64,000 bases of DNA from Gemmatimonadota bacterium (GCA_026387935.1 JAPLKU010000012.1:1-64000); one strand, 5' to 3'; shown: positions 26,309 through 36,171, counted from the stretch's first letter. The notes: generated from the sequence alone by a model not told the origin. Translations and numbers: made by a program.

Positions 26309-26352
26309 CGAATCCCCGCGTTGCGTGCGCAAGCACACAACGCGGGGATTCG
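26309..26352. repeat. 44-nt perfect-stem hairpin with GCAA tetraloop
   Basis: Perfect 15-bp arms CGAATCCCCGCGTTG (26309-26323) and CAACGCGGGGATTCG (26338-26352) enclose one C/A mismatch, a 4-bp GTGC/GCAC helix and a GCAA (GNRA) loop. No T-run follows, so it is not a standard terminator. A 13-bp palindrome GTTCGATTCGAAC precedes it at 26270-26282. It lies 92 bases after the NTF2-like gene in a 492-base gap with no convincing gene. Confidence 0.8.
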
Positions 26353-26577
26353 GATGTCTGTCCACTGCGCATCGCGTGTTGCTCACGTGTGCGCGGCAGA
26401 GAATGGTCCTCTTCGTTCCTGTGGGAGATACGGCGGATCCCACGCGCGATCCTCAGTTCTACGACGAAACGTCTGAGTATCTGACAGAGTTGGGGATCGA
26501 ACAGCTGGCGTGAGCGGTGCGCCGCCGGTGTTCAGGGCTGGCACGGGCCCGCCGGCCGAACGCGCGTCGGCTGCGGT

Positions 26578-26622
26578 CTCGGCGCTAGCGCGGGATCGGA
26601 AACGGCCGGATGGGCCGGATTG
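26578..26622. repeat. CTCGGCGCTAGCGCGG dispersed repeat, copy 1
   Basis: 45 bp starting CTCGGCGCTAGCGCGG and including ACGGCCGGA and CGGATTG. A second copy with the same start and order lies at 37246-37291. Both lie upstream of a plus-strand gene. Confidence 0.65.
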
Positions 26623-26637
26623 CTCCGTGCCGGACCG

Positions 26638-26665
26638 ATTGCACTGAACCGGTACGGAGTGCAAT
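26638..26665. promoter_or_regulatory. Operator-like inverted repeat upstream of the DUF4258-like/DUF2283 pair
   Basis: Perfect arms ATTGCACT and AGTGCAAT with a 12-base spacer that contains ACCGGT. It ends 44 bases before the first gene of the small pair, a position suited to an autoregulatory operator. This is inferred only. Confidence 0.45.
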
Positions 26666-26709
26666 GAAATGGTGACGGTTCCTCGCACGGCGCGCTGCAT
26701 CGTGTGCGC

Positions 26710-26952
26710 ATGCGAAACTACCAGTTCACGGCCTACTTCGAGTTCGAGGTGCTCCGGAGGCGTGCGTACCTTCGGAAGGCATGGTGCATCCGAACACTCG
26801 AGTCTCCTCTCCGCATCGAACGGCAGCCCGACGGTCGATTTCGATTCTGGGCGTCGGTCCCCGAGTTCTGCGGGCGGTACCTTGGGGTCATCACACTGGA
26901 CGATCAGGTTACAATACCGAACGCCTTCCCTGGCCGCGGATTCAAGCCATGA
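26710..26952 (+). CDS. Small DUF4258-like protein
   Basis: An 80-residue protein starting MRNYQFTAYFEFEVLRRRAY. It has the pattern of small DUF4258-like proteins in which YFExEVLxxRxYLxxxxCIRxLExP is followed by a beta hairpin (RFRFWASVPEFCGRYLGVITLDD) and an NAFPGR motif. This fold is RelE-like, with two strands after an N-terminal helix. The next gene, a DUF2283 protein, overlaps by ATGA; small DUF4258-like and DUF2283 genes are often adjacent, from memory. A toxin-antitoxin-type role is possible but unproven. An alternative GTG lies 6 bases upstream. The start is not preceded by a clear Shine-Dalgarno. Confidence 0.65.
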   Translation: MRNYQFTAYFEFEVLRRRAYLRKAWCIRTLESPLRIERQPDGRFRFWASVPEFCGRYLGVITLDDQVTIPNAFPGRGFKP

Positions 26953-27119
26953 AGCTCAGCTATTATCGCGAAGCGGACTCGCTCTACATCTCCTTTTCCG
27001 AGCAGACGAGCGTGGACAGCCGTGAGATCTCCGACGGTGTCGTCGTGGACTCTGACGCTAGGGGCAAACCGGTCGGAATCGATATCGACAATGTGCGAAA
27101 GATGGTCGATCTCGATTGA
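26949..27119 (+). CDS. DUF2283 small protein
   Basis: A 56-residue protein reading MKLSYYREADSLYISFSEQT and then SREISDGVVVDSDARGKPVGIDIDNV, a complete DUF2283 domain. It overlaps the preceding gene by four bases (ATGA), so the two are made together. DUF2283 proteins are short beta-rich partners, thought to accompany DUF4258-like proteins. Function is unknown. It ends about 95 bases before the molybdopterin oxidoreductase gene. Confidence 0.82.
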   Translation: MKLSYYREADSLYISFSEQTSVDSREISDGVVVDSDARGKPVGIDIDNVRKMVDLD

Positions 27120-27214
27120 CTTGTGCTCGATCCCCTGAATCCGGAAGTACAGATTCTCGCCGGCTGACCGGTGATTTCCGTACCTTAGAACGGCCCACAC
27201 CTCCGAGGCCCGCC

Positions 27215-29506
27215 GTGAGCGCTGAACTTTCCGCCGGAATGGAACGCCGGTCCTTTCTCCAACGCCTCGCCGCCGGGGGCCTCGTCCTCGCGGTCGGCCC
27301 GGCCGGCGTGAAACAGTTCCATGCGCTGTCCGAACTCGAAGCCGCAGATGCAACGGCGCTGCTCTCCGACCCCTTCGCCCCTTCGGTCTACCTCAGCATC
27401 TCCGACGCCGGCATCGCGACCATCATCTGCCACCGCTCTGAAATGGGCCAGGGTAGCACCACGACGCTCGTGATGACGCTCGCCGACGAACTCGAGGCCG
27501 ACTGGACCAAGGTGCGGCTCGAGCAGGCCATCGGCGACGCGAAGTACGGCGACCAGAACACCGACGGCTCCACGAGCATCCGGAACGGCACGTACATGAA
27601 GTTCCGTGAGGTGGGCGCCACGGCCCGCCTCATGCTCGCCCAGGCGGCCGCCGCCACCTGGGGCGTTCCCGTCAATGAAGTGACCGCGCGCAACAGCGTG
27701 GTGACGCACGGCAAAACCAAGCGCACACTCGACTACGGTGCACTTGTTGCCCGCGCGCGAACGTTGCCCGTCCCAGCGAGCGCGCCGCTCAAGGCGCCGA
27801 AAGACTTTCGGTACATCGGAAAGAAGATCAAAGGCGTCAAGCCGATGCAGCAACACGCGATGGTCACGGGCAAGGCGACGTTCGGGCAGGACGCCACCAT
27901 GCCGGGCATGAAGGTCGCCGTCATCCTCCATCCGCCGGTGTACGGCGCGCACGTGCTCAAGTTCGACGCGGCCGCCGCGCTCGCCGTGCCGGGCGTCGAA
28001 AAGGTCATCGAAATCCCTGGCGCGCCGATTCCCTCGGCATTCAACCCGCTCGGCGGCGTCGCGGTCATCGCGTCATCAACGTGGGCGGCGATATCGGGCC
28101 GAGCCAAGCTCAACGCGACGTGGAGCGAGAGTCCGAACGATTCGTACGATTCCGCGGCCTACCGCACCGAACTCGAATCATCGGTGCGGGCGGCGGGCAA
28201 TACGGTTCGCGACATCGGCAACACGGATAGCGCGCTCAACAGCGCGCCCAAGAAGATCTCGGCCGAGTACTACGCGCCGCACCTCGCGCAGGCGCCGATG
28301 GAACCGCCGGCCGCGCTCGCGAACGTCACGGGCAACAAGTGCGAGGTGTGGGCCTGCACGCAGGATCCGCAGACGGCGCAGACCACGGTCGCGGCGCTGC
28401 TCAAGATCCCCAAGGAGAATGTCACGATCAACGTCACCCTGCTGGGCGGCGGGTTCGGCCGCAAGTCGAAGCCCGATTTCGTGGCCGAGGCGGCGTGGTT
28501 GTCGCAGCAGATCGGCGCGCCGGTGAAGGTGGTGTGGACGCGCGAGGACGATATCCGGAACGGGTTCGTCCACACGGTATCCATGCAGCGCCTCGAGGCG
28601 GGGCTCGACGCGAGCGGGAAGATCTCTGCGTGGAAGCACCGCATTGCGTCGCCGCCGATTCCGTCGCTGTTCGCACCGGGGCAGGAGTTTCACAGCGACG
28701 GCGAACTCGCACTCGGCGTGCTCGACATGCCGTACGCGATTCCCAACGTGCGCGTGGAAGCCTGCCGCGCGCCGGCGCACGCGCGCATTGGCTGGTACCG
28801 CTCGGTGAGCAACATCCCGCAGGCGTTCGCGATTGCATCGTTCATGGATGAGCTGGCGCATGAAGCGGGAGTTGATCCGGTGCAGTTCCTGCTGGCATCG
28901 CTCGGCGGCGATCGCGTTATCGACATGACGAAGCAGGGCGCCGCGAAGCCGGTGGACAACTACGGAGCCAAGTGGGAGGAGCATCCCAACGACACCGCGC
29001 GGCACCGGCGCGTGCTCGAAGCGGTGGCGCGTGAAAGCGGATGGGGCAAGAAACTCCCCGCCGGCGAAGGGATGGGCGTGGCGGTGCACCGGAGTTTTCT
29101 CACCTACGTGGCGTGCGTGACCCACGTGGCCGTCGGGCCACGCGGTGCGCTCACAATCAGGCGCGTGGACATGGCCATGGATTGCGGGTTCGCCGTGAAT
29201 CCGGATCGTGTGAAGTCGCAGTGCGAGGGCGGCATCGGGATGGGGATCGCGAATGCGCTTGTCAGCGAACTCAGTTATTCCAAGGGCGCCACGGTGCAAT
29301 CGAATTTCAATGATTATCAGGTGCTGCGCATGCGCGCGAACCCCAGGGACGTGCGCATCCACCTCGTGGACTCGGGCGGGCCGATCGGTGGCGTGGGCGA
29401 GCCGCCGGTGCCGCCGGTGGCGCCGTCGCTGTGCAATGCGATCTTCGCGGCGACGGGGAAGCGGATACGGAGTTTGCCGATCGGGAATCAGCTGGCAGGA
29501 TCGTAA
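27215..29506 (+). CDS. IorB-like molybdopterin oxidoreductase large subunit with Tat signal
   Basis: A 763-residue protein of the xanthine dehydrogenase superfamily, closest in plan to the beta subunit of isoquinoline 1-oxidoreductase (IorB) and aldehyde dehydrogenases of that group. The N-terminus has a twin-arginine leader, MERRSFLQRLAAGGLVLAVG, so export as a folded cofactor protein is expected. Molybdopterin-binding segments include EMGQGSTTTLVMTLADELEAD, LLGGGFGRKSKPDF, YRSVSNIPQAFAIASFMDEL and the catalytic-glutamate region GGVGEPPVPPVAPSL. The GTG at 27215 has GAGG 6 nt upstream; an ATG at 27239 is the alternative. The usual [2Fe-2S] subunit gene (IorA) is not adjacent in this window. 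Confidence 0.85.
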   Translation: MSAELSAGMERRSFLQRLAAGGLVLAVGPAGVKQFHALSELEAADATALLSDPFAPSVYLSISDAGIATIICHRSEMGQGSTTTLVMTLADELEADWTKVRLEQAIGDAKYGDQNTDGSTSIRNGTYMKFREVGATARLMLAQAAAATWGVPVNEVTARNSVVTHGKTKRTLDYGALVARARTLPVPASAPLKAPKDFRYIGKKIKGVKPMQQHAMVTGKATFGQDATMPGMKVAVILHPPVYGAHVLKFDAAAALAVPGVEKVIEIPGAPIPSAFNPLGGVAVIASSTWAAISGRAKLNATWSESPNDSYDSAAYRTELESSVRAAGNTVRDIGNTDSALNSAPKKISAEYYAPHLAQAPMEPPAALANVTGNKCEVWACTQDPQTAQTTVAALLKIPKENVTINVTLLGGGFGRKSKPDFVAEAAWLSQQIGAPVKVVWTREDDIRNGFVHTVSMQRLEAGLDASGKISAWKHRIASPPIPSLFAPGQEFHSDGELALGVLDMPYAIPNVRVEACRAPAHARIGWYRSVSNIPQAFAIASFMDELAHEAGVDPVQFLLASLGGDRVIDMTKQGAAKPVDNYGAKWEEHPNDTARHRRVLEAVARESGWGKKLPAGEGMGVAVHRSFLTYVACVTHVAVGPRGALTIRRVDMAMDCGFAVNPDRVKSQCEGGIGMGIANALVSELSYSKGATVQSNFNDYQVLRMRANPRDVRIHLVDSGGPIGGVGEPPVPPVAPSLCNAIFAATGKRIRSLPIGNQLAGS

Positions 29507-29519
29507 CCCGTTCCGCTCG

Positions 29520-29586
29520 GGCGCATCGTCGCTTGCCGTGCCTGCGTGGCGGCACCGGCGCATCTTCGCTTGCCGTGCCTGCTGGC
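29520..29586. repeat. Tandem direct repeat after the IorB-like gene
   Basis: Two copies of about 30 bp, GGCGCATCGTCGCTTGCCGT... (29520-29550) and GGCGCATCTTCGCTTGCCGT... (29557-29586), differ by one substitution and one indel. They begin 13 bases after the stop codon. Confidence 0.75.
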
Positions 29587-29625
29587 GACCCTGAGTGAGA
29601 GTTGTTGCGGCTTGGCGAGTATTCA

Positions 29626-29714
29626 ATGGGTCGCCGTCGCAGACACGGCAGCGCTCCTTGCGCCGGGCATCGTGGCGTGCAGGGAGCGACGGGGAGTCGC
29701 GATAGGCGACCCAT
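29626..29714. repeat. 89-bp imperfect palindrome (MITE- or BIME-like)
   Basis: The ends are a perfect 10-bp inverted repeat, ATGGGTCGCC and GGCGACCCAT. The interior is also self-complementary with small bulges (for example CGCTCCTTGCGCC against GGCGTGCAGGGAGCG). No gene lies in it; it occupies the 323-base gap between the IorB-like and VPS10-type genes. Confidence 0.65.
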
Positions 29715-29818
29715 GGAAAACCGTAATACCACTGCAACAACCTTCCCCCGGGGTCGCCGCAGCGACTGCCCGAGCGAGCCCAGCGCGCCGATGTGCGACT
29801 GCCTGAGCGGCGATGCGG

Positions 29819-29824
29819 TACAAT
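29819..29824 (+). promoter_or_regulatory. -10 element abutting the VPS10-type gene start
   Basis: TACAAT is followed by 5 nt and the ATG at 29830. Confidence 0.5.
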
Positions 29825-29829
29825 TCAGC

Positions 29830-32800
29830 ATGCGCCGCTCCCTGCTTGCCGCACTCATCGCGATCTCACTGCCCGCACCGGCCGCGAACGCGCAGTCGCC
29901 ATCGGACTCCGCGCTTTTCGCACCACTCCGCTGGCGAAACATCGGGCCCAATCGCGGCGGGCGGTCAATCACCGCAACCGGCTCCACGGCGCGCCCCCTC
30001 GAGTACTACTTCGGCGCCACCGGCGGCGGTCTCTGGAAAACGCTCGACGGCGGCACCAGCTGGGCGCCTGTCACCGACGGCCAGCTCAAGAGTTCATCCG
30101 TAGGAGCCGTCGCGGTCGCCGAGTCGAACCCCGATGTGGTGTACATCGGCATGGGCGAGGCCGAACTCCGCGGCAATGTGATGCAGGGCGAGGGCGTCTA
30201 TCGCAGCACCGACGCGGGCGCGCACTGGACGCACATCGGACTCGCGAATACGCAGGCCATTTCGCGCGTGCGCATCGACCCGCTTGACGCCAATCGCGCG
30301 TACGTCGCCGCACTCGGTCATCCGTACGCGCCTAACGACGAGCGCGGCGTGTTTCGAACCACCGACGGTGGGAAGAACTGGAAGAAGATCCTCTTTCGGA
30401 ACGATCGCACCGGCGCGGTGGATCTCGTCATCGATCCCAACAACTCGCGGATTCTCTACGCCACGCTCTGGGAAGTGTACCGTCGCCCATGGATACTCTG
30501 GAGCGGCGGGGCGGGGAGCGGGCTCTTCAAGTCCGTTGACGGCGGCGACACATGGGCCGAACTCACGCGCAACACGGGGCTCCCTTCCGGCGTGCTCGGC
30601 AAGATCACCGTCACGGTGAGTGGCGCCGACAGCCGTCGCGTCTGGGCGAATGTCGAGGCCGCACGCGGCGGTCTGTATCGATCCGATGATGCGGGCGCCA
30701 CGTGGGCGCTGGTGAACACGAGCCGCGATCTCTGGCAGCGCGCCTTCTACTTCATGCGACTCACCGCCGACCCGAAGGACCGGGACGTGGTGTACGTGAT
30801 GAACTTCTTCTTTGAGAAGTCGGTCGACGGCGGTAAGACCTTCAAGACGGTGGACACTCCGCACGGCGACCACCACGACCTGTGGATTGACCCGCGCGAC
30901 CCGCGGCGCATGATCAACGCCAATGATGGCGGCGCGAACGTATCGGTGAACGGCGGCGCGACATGGACGGGCCAACGCTATGCCACGGCGCAGATCTATC
31001 GCGTGACCACGACGGATGAAGTGCCGTATCACGTCTGCGGCGCGCAGCAGGACAACACGACGATCTGCGTGCCGAGTGATGTCGGCAGTGCGCTGGCGCC
31101 ACCGGGCTCGCGGCCGGGCGATTGGTATTACGACGTCGGCGGCGGTGAGAGCGCCGATATCGCGACCAAGCCGGGTGCGCCCGACATTCTTTTTGCCGGC
31201 GCGACGAACACACTCTCGCGATTCGACCGTCGCACCGGCCAGGCGCGCGATGTGCAGCCGCATCCGCGCATCGTGATGGGCGAGCCGGCTTCGGCCATGC
31301 CGGAACGCTGGAACTGGACCTATCCCATTGCGGCGTCGCGCGTGAATGGCGGCAACACGCCAGTCGCCGCGCAGCGACGGCCCTTTGCCCTCTACGCGGG
31401 GTCGCAGCATCTCTGGAAAACGATTGACGAAGGGCGCACGTGGAAGAAGATCAGTCCCGATCTCACGCGCGCCGATTCGGCGACGATGGGCAACAGTGGC
31501 GGGCCGATCATCCTCGACCAGGATGGTCCGGAGATTTACGCGACGATCTTCACGATTGCGCCGTCGAGGCGCGATACGAACACCATCTGGACCGGCTCTG
31601 ATGACGGACTCGTGCACATCACGCGGGACGGTGGTGCGCATTGGAAGAACGTCACGCCGCCCGGGCTCGCGCCCAACTCACGCGTCAGTCGCATTGATGC
31701 GTCGCCGCACCGGGCCGGTGCCGCGTACGTAGCCGTCGAGCGGCAGCAGATGGACGATCGAAGGCCATACATCTGGCGCACGGATGACTATGGCGCCACG
31801 TGGGTGAAGATCACGACTGGGATTCCCGCCGACGATTTCGTGCGCGTGGTGCGCGAGGACCGCGTGCGCGCGGGGCTGCTCTTTGCCGGCACGGAGCATG
31901 GCGTGTACGTGTCGTTCGACAACGGCGGCGCGTGGCGTCCGCTCTCGCAGAACCTGCCCGATGTGCAGGTGTCGGACCTGATCGTTGAAGCACGCGACCT
32001 CGTGATTGCCACACATGGGCGGTCGTTCTATGTGATGGACAACATCGAGCCGCTCCGGCAACTCACCACGGCAATGCTCGCGCGGAGTGAAACGCGTTCG
32101 CGATTGCTCAAGCCGGCAACGGCGGTGCGGCGCGTGTATCCCGCGGAGTTCGACTATTTCCTGACTGCGCGCGCAGACAGTGTGCGGATCGAGGTGCTGG
32201 AGGTGGGCGGGGCAGGCGTGCGGTCATTCACGCTCACCACAGCTCCGGCACGCACACCGGGATTGCACCGGGTTACGTGGGACGGTCGCTACACCGGCGC
32301 GACGAGTTTTCCCGGCATCGTGCTCGAGGGCGGCGACCCGCGGCGCGGGCCATGGGCTCCGCCAGGGCGCTATCGCGTGCGGCTCACCGGGTTTGGCGCG
32401 TCCGGCGCCGCATCCGAAACGCAGGAGCTTGTGCTCATCAAGGATCCGCGTCTCACCGACGTCACTGACGACGATCTGCGCGCGCAGTTCGTCCTTGCCA
32501 GACAGATTCGCGACAAGGAGAGCGCCGCCAACGAGGCGGTGATTCGTGTGCGCGCGATTCGTGCGGCGATGGTGGCGCGTAAGGCCGAGGCCGCCCGACT
32601 CGTGGCGGCTGCGAACGCAACGGTGACTGCGGCCATGGGGGAAGCCATCACCACGGCGGCTGCCACGCTCGAAACCGAAATGAGCCTGGTGGAGCGGGAG
32701 ATCTATCAGGTGAAGAACCAGAGCCCCAAGGACAAGATCGCCTTTCCGATTCGACTGAACGATCGCCTGACGGGCCTGCGCGCAAACCTCGAGCAGGGTG

Positions 32801-32967
32801 ATGAGCGACCGACGCCGGCGTACCAGCGAGTGTATACCGAGCTGGCGCGCGAGCTCGACGGGCAGCTCGGCAAGCTCGACGTTGTACTGCGTCGTGACCT
32901 CATGGCGCTGAACGCGGCGCTGCGTGCGGCTGGCCTCGCGCCGATTGCTGGCGGACCGGCGATGTAG
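29830..32967 (+). CDS. Exported VPS10/sortilin-type BNR-repeat propeller protein
   Basis: A 1045-residue exported protein. The signal peptide ends near PAANAQS (about residue 22). The body is a large propeller with many sialidase-like BNR repeats, seen as TTDGGKNWKK, STDAGAHWTH, SVDGGDTWAELT, SDDAGATWALV, SVNGGATWTGQ and TIDEGRTWKKI, matching the VPS10/sortilin-domain family common in Bacteroidota and Gemmatimonadota and often labelled glycosyl hydrolase. No catalytic triad of a true sialidase is evident. After the propeller (about residue 740) comes a beta-sandwich (FTLTTAPARTPGLHRVTWDG, PGRYRVRLT) and then a helical, probably coiled, C-terminus. The chosen ATG is the only one giving a clean signal peptide. 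Confidence 0.85.
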   Translation: MRRSLLAALIAISLPAPAANAQSPSDSALFAPLRWRNIGPNRGGRSITATGSTARPLEYYFGATGGGLWKTLDGGTSWAPVTDGQLKSSSVGAVAVAESNPDVVYIGMGEAELRGNVMQGEGVYRSTDAGAHWTHIGLANTQAISRVRIDPLDANRAYVAALGHPYAPNDERGVFRTTDGGKNWKKILFRNDRTGAVDLVIDPNNSRILYATLWEVYRRPWILWSGGAGSGLFKSVDGGDTWAELTRNTGLPSGVLGKITVTVSGADSRRVWANVEAARGGLYRSDDAGATWALVNTSRDLWQRAFYFMRLTADPKDRDVVYVMNFFFEKSVDGGKTFKTVDTPHGDHHDLWIDPRDPRRMINANDGGANVSVNGGATWTGQRYATAQIYRVTTTDEVPYHVCGAQQDNTTICVPSDVGSALAPPGSRPGDWYYDVGGGESADIATKPGAPDILFAGATNTLSRFDRRTGQARDVQPHPRIVMGEPASAMPERWNWTYPIAASRVNGGNTPVAAQRRPFALYAGSQHLWKTIDEGRTWKKISPDLTRADSATMGNSGGPIILDQDGPEIYATIFTIAPSRRDTNTIWTGSDDGLVHITRDGGAHWKNVTPPGLAPNSRVSRIDASPHRAGAAYVAVERQQMDDRRPYIWRTDDYGATWVKITTGIPADDFVRVVREDRVRAGLLFAGTEHGVYVSFDNGGAWRPLSQNLPDVQVSDLIVEARDLVIATHGRSFYVMDNIEPLRQLTTAMLARSETRSRLLKPATAVRRVYPAEFDYFLTARADSVRIEVLEVGGAGVRSFTLTTAPARTPGLHRVTWDGRYTGATSFPGIVLEGGDPRRGPWAPPGRYRVRLTGFGASGAASETQELVLIKDPRLTDVTDDDLRAQFVLARQIRDKESAANEAVIRVRAIRAAMVARKAEAARLVAAANATVTAAMGEAITTAAATLETEMSLVEREIYQVKNQSPKDKIAFPIRLNDRLTGLRANLEQGDERPTPAYQRVYTELARELDGQLGKLDVVLRRDLMALNAALRAAGLAPIAGGPAM

Positions 32968-33035
32968 GCACGGGTCACTAGGGGGAGCGACACCGTTCGT
33001 CCGAGCGACCCCATGAGCACAGCACCAAGCGCCCG

Positions 33036-33041
33036 TATATT
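33036..33041 (+). promoter_or_regulatory. -10 element abutting the MATE gene start
   Basis: TATATT is followed by 6 nt (CGTAGC) and the ATG at 33048. Confidence 0.55.
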
Positions 33042-33047
33042 CGTAGC

Positions 33048-34418
33048 ATGCAAGACTTCACTCAGGGTTCCATCCCGCGCCACATCCTGAAGATGGCCAT
33101 CCCCGTTTTCGCGGGGATGATCTTTCAGACGCTCTACTACCTCGTCGACCTCTACTTCGTCGCGCAACTCGGCGGCGATGCCGTCGCCGGCGTCAGCGCC
33201 ACGGGCAACCTCCAGTTCATCGTGCTCGCGCTCACGCAGGTCTTGAGCGTCGGCACGATGGTGCTCATTTCGCACGCCAGCGGCCGCAAAGATCCCGTCG
33301 ACGCGAACCGCATCTTCCATCAGAGCTTACTGATGGCCGGCGCGTGCATTGTGATCACGCTCGCTGGTGGATTCCTCTTTGGCGACATCTATACGCGCGC
33401 TCTCTCCGCGAACGAAGCCACCGCGCTCGCCGCCAAGCAGTACCTGGCCACGTTCCTTCCCGCGCTCGCACTCCAGTTCGCACTCGTCACGATGGGCTCC
33501 GCCCTGCGTGGCACCGGCGTCGCCAAACCGACGATGATCGTGCAGGTGCTCTCCGTAATCGTCAACGCCATTCTCGCACCGATTCTCATTGCCGGCTGGG
33601 GCACCGGTCACCCGCTGGGTGTGCGTGGCGCCGGACTTGCGTCGACGATTGCCGTACTCGCCGCGGTCGTCATGATGCTCGTCTACTTTCTGCGGCTCGA
33701 TCACTTCGTGCAGTTCGATCGCAAGCAGCTCGCGCTGCACTGGGACACCTGGAAGCGCATTCTCAAGGTTGGCCTCCCGGCCGGCGGCGAGTTCGCGCTC
33801 ATGTTCGTCTACATGGGGCTGATCTACGTGATCATCCGCGATGTGGGCGCGTCTGCTCAGGCCGGCTTCGGCATCGGCGGCCGCGTGATGCAGTCGCTGT
33901 TCATTCCCTCGATGGCGATTGCGTTCGCCGCCGCGCCTATCGCGGGGCAGAACATCGGGGCGGGGAACTACGAGCGCGCGAAGAAGACCTTCCTCGTGGG
34001 CATCGGCATGGAGACGGTCATGATGATCGCGCTCACGATCGTCGCGCAACTCGAGGGCAACACGCTGGTGCAGATCTTCACGAAGGATCCTGCGGTGGTC
34101 GCGGTCGGCGCGGGATTCCTCTCGGTGATCTCGATCAACTTCGTATCGCAGGGCATCATCTTCACCGCATCGGGCATGTTTCAGGCGCTGGGAAACACAG
34201 TGCCGGCGATGATCAGCAGCGGCACGCGTGTGATCACGTTTGCGGTTCCGGCATGGTGGATGCACAACCAGCCGGGCTTCGAGCTGCGGAAGCTCTGGTA
34301 TCTGTCCGTCGCGACGGTCACGCTGCAGATGTTCGTGAGCGTCGGGCTGCTGGCGCGCACGTGGAGGCAGACGGTCAAGGCGGCGAAGGGCGCGCCACCT
34401 CTGCCAGCCGCAGGCTAG
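33048..34418 (+). CDS. MATE-family multidrug or metabolite efflux transporter
   Basis: A 456-residue inner-membrane protein with about 12 predicted helices in two bundles of the MATE family. It starts MQDFTQGSIPRHILKMAIPV, then FAGMIFQTLYYLVDLYFVAQLGGDAVAGVSATG, the typical helix 1-2 region (key phrase LVDLYFVAQLGG). The second-half counterpart is MQSLFIPSMAIAFAAAPIAGQNIGAGNYERA. These proteins export cationic or other compounds with Na+ or H+ antiport. No regulator is adjacent and the substrate is unknown. A TATATT hexamer ends 6 nt upstream. Confidence 0.9.
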   Translation: MQDFTQGSIPRHILKMAIPVFAGMIFQTLYYLVDLYFVAQLGGDAVAGVSATGNLQFIVLALTQVLSVGTMVLISHASGRKDPVDANRIFHQSLLMAGACIVITLAGGFLFGDIYTRALSANEATALAAKQYLATFLPALALQFALVTMGSALRGTGVAKPTMIVQVLSVIVNAILAPILIAGWGTGHPLGVRGAGLASTIAVLAAVVMMLVYFLRLDHFVQFDRKQLALHWDTWKRILKVGLPAGGEFALMFVYMGLIYVIIRDVGASAQAGFGIGGRVMQSLFIPSMAIAFAAAPIAGQNIGAGNYERAKKTFLVGIGMETVMMIALTIVAQLEGNTLVQIFTKDPAVVAVGAGFLSVISINFVSQGIIFTASGMFQALGNTVPAMISSGTRVITFAVPAWWMHNQPGFELRKLWYLSVATVTLQMFVSVGLLARTWRQTVKAAKGAPPLPAAG

Positions 34419-34491
34419 CTCGCAAACGTCGGAGCGCCGCCAGGGCGCATAAAACCGGAAACGGAAGGCAGGGAATCGACTGCCAACCCGT

Positions 34492-34497
34492 TAGCTT
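34492..34497 (+). promoter_or_regulatory. -10 element abutting the DEAD-box gene start
   Basis: TAGCTT is followed by 5 nt and the ATG at 34503. Confidence 0.4.
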
Positions 34498-34502
34498 TCC
34501 CC

Positions 34503-35906
<1,404 letters not shown>

Positions 35907-35939
35907 GGCACGAGCGACTGCCGGGTCCGGAATCGCGAG

Positions 35940-36147
35940 CTACACGTCTGTCGGACCGACGATCCGCAGAATCGTGATGTATGGGATGTAGGTTTAACCA
36001 CTCGGCAGGTTAATGATGATTCCCGGCGCATCGACGTCCTGAATCTTTCCTGAGGTCGGCACGATCGTCTGGTTGGCATACACCAGCCGACGCTCTTGCC
36101 GCGCCAGCGCGACATTGCTACCGCCCTCATTTTCCCCGCGCCAAAAC
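35940..36147 (-). pseudogene. Degenerate small gene with an in-frame stop (unrecognised family)
   Basis: On the minus strand one frame reads FWRGENEGGSNVALARQERR, continues LVYANQTIVPTSGKIQDVDA and PGIIINLPSG, meets TAA at 35994-35996, and then continues as TYIPYITILRIVGPTDV to TAG at 35940. Both halves look like ordinary folded protein with alternating hydrophobic residues, and they share one frame, which suggests a single beta-rich domain of about 65 residues broken by a stop. No start codon with support is visible; a TGA closes the frame at 36147. It fills most of the 265-base gap between the helicase and cytochrome genes. I do not recognise the family, and chance cannot be excluded. Confidence 0.4.
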
Positions 36148-36171
36148 CGTCGTCAATCACCGAGGCGTCCC

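Noticed and set aside
26403-26513. A 36-codon frame reading MVLFVPVGDTADPTRDPQFY
   Set aside because: Looks mildly protein-like, but it has no ribosome site, no recognised family and no continuation upstream, so it is not called as a gene.
28178-29740. A 520-codon minus-strand frame opposite the molybdopterin oxidoreductase gene
   Set aside because: Shadow frame produced by high-GC third positions; the sense gene has clear family motifs.
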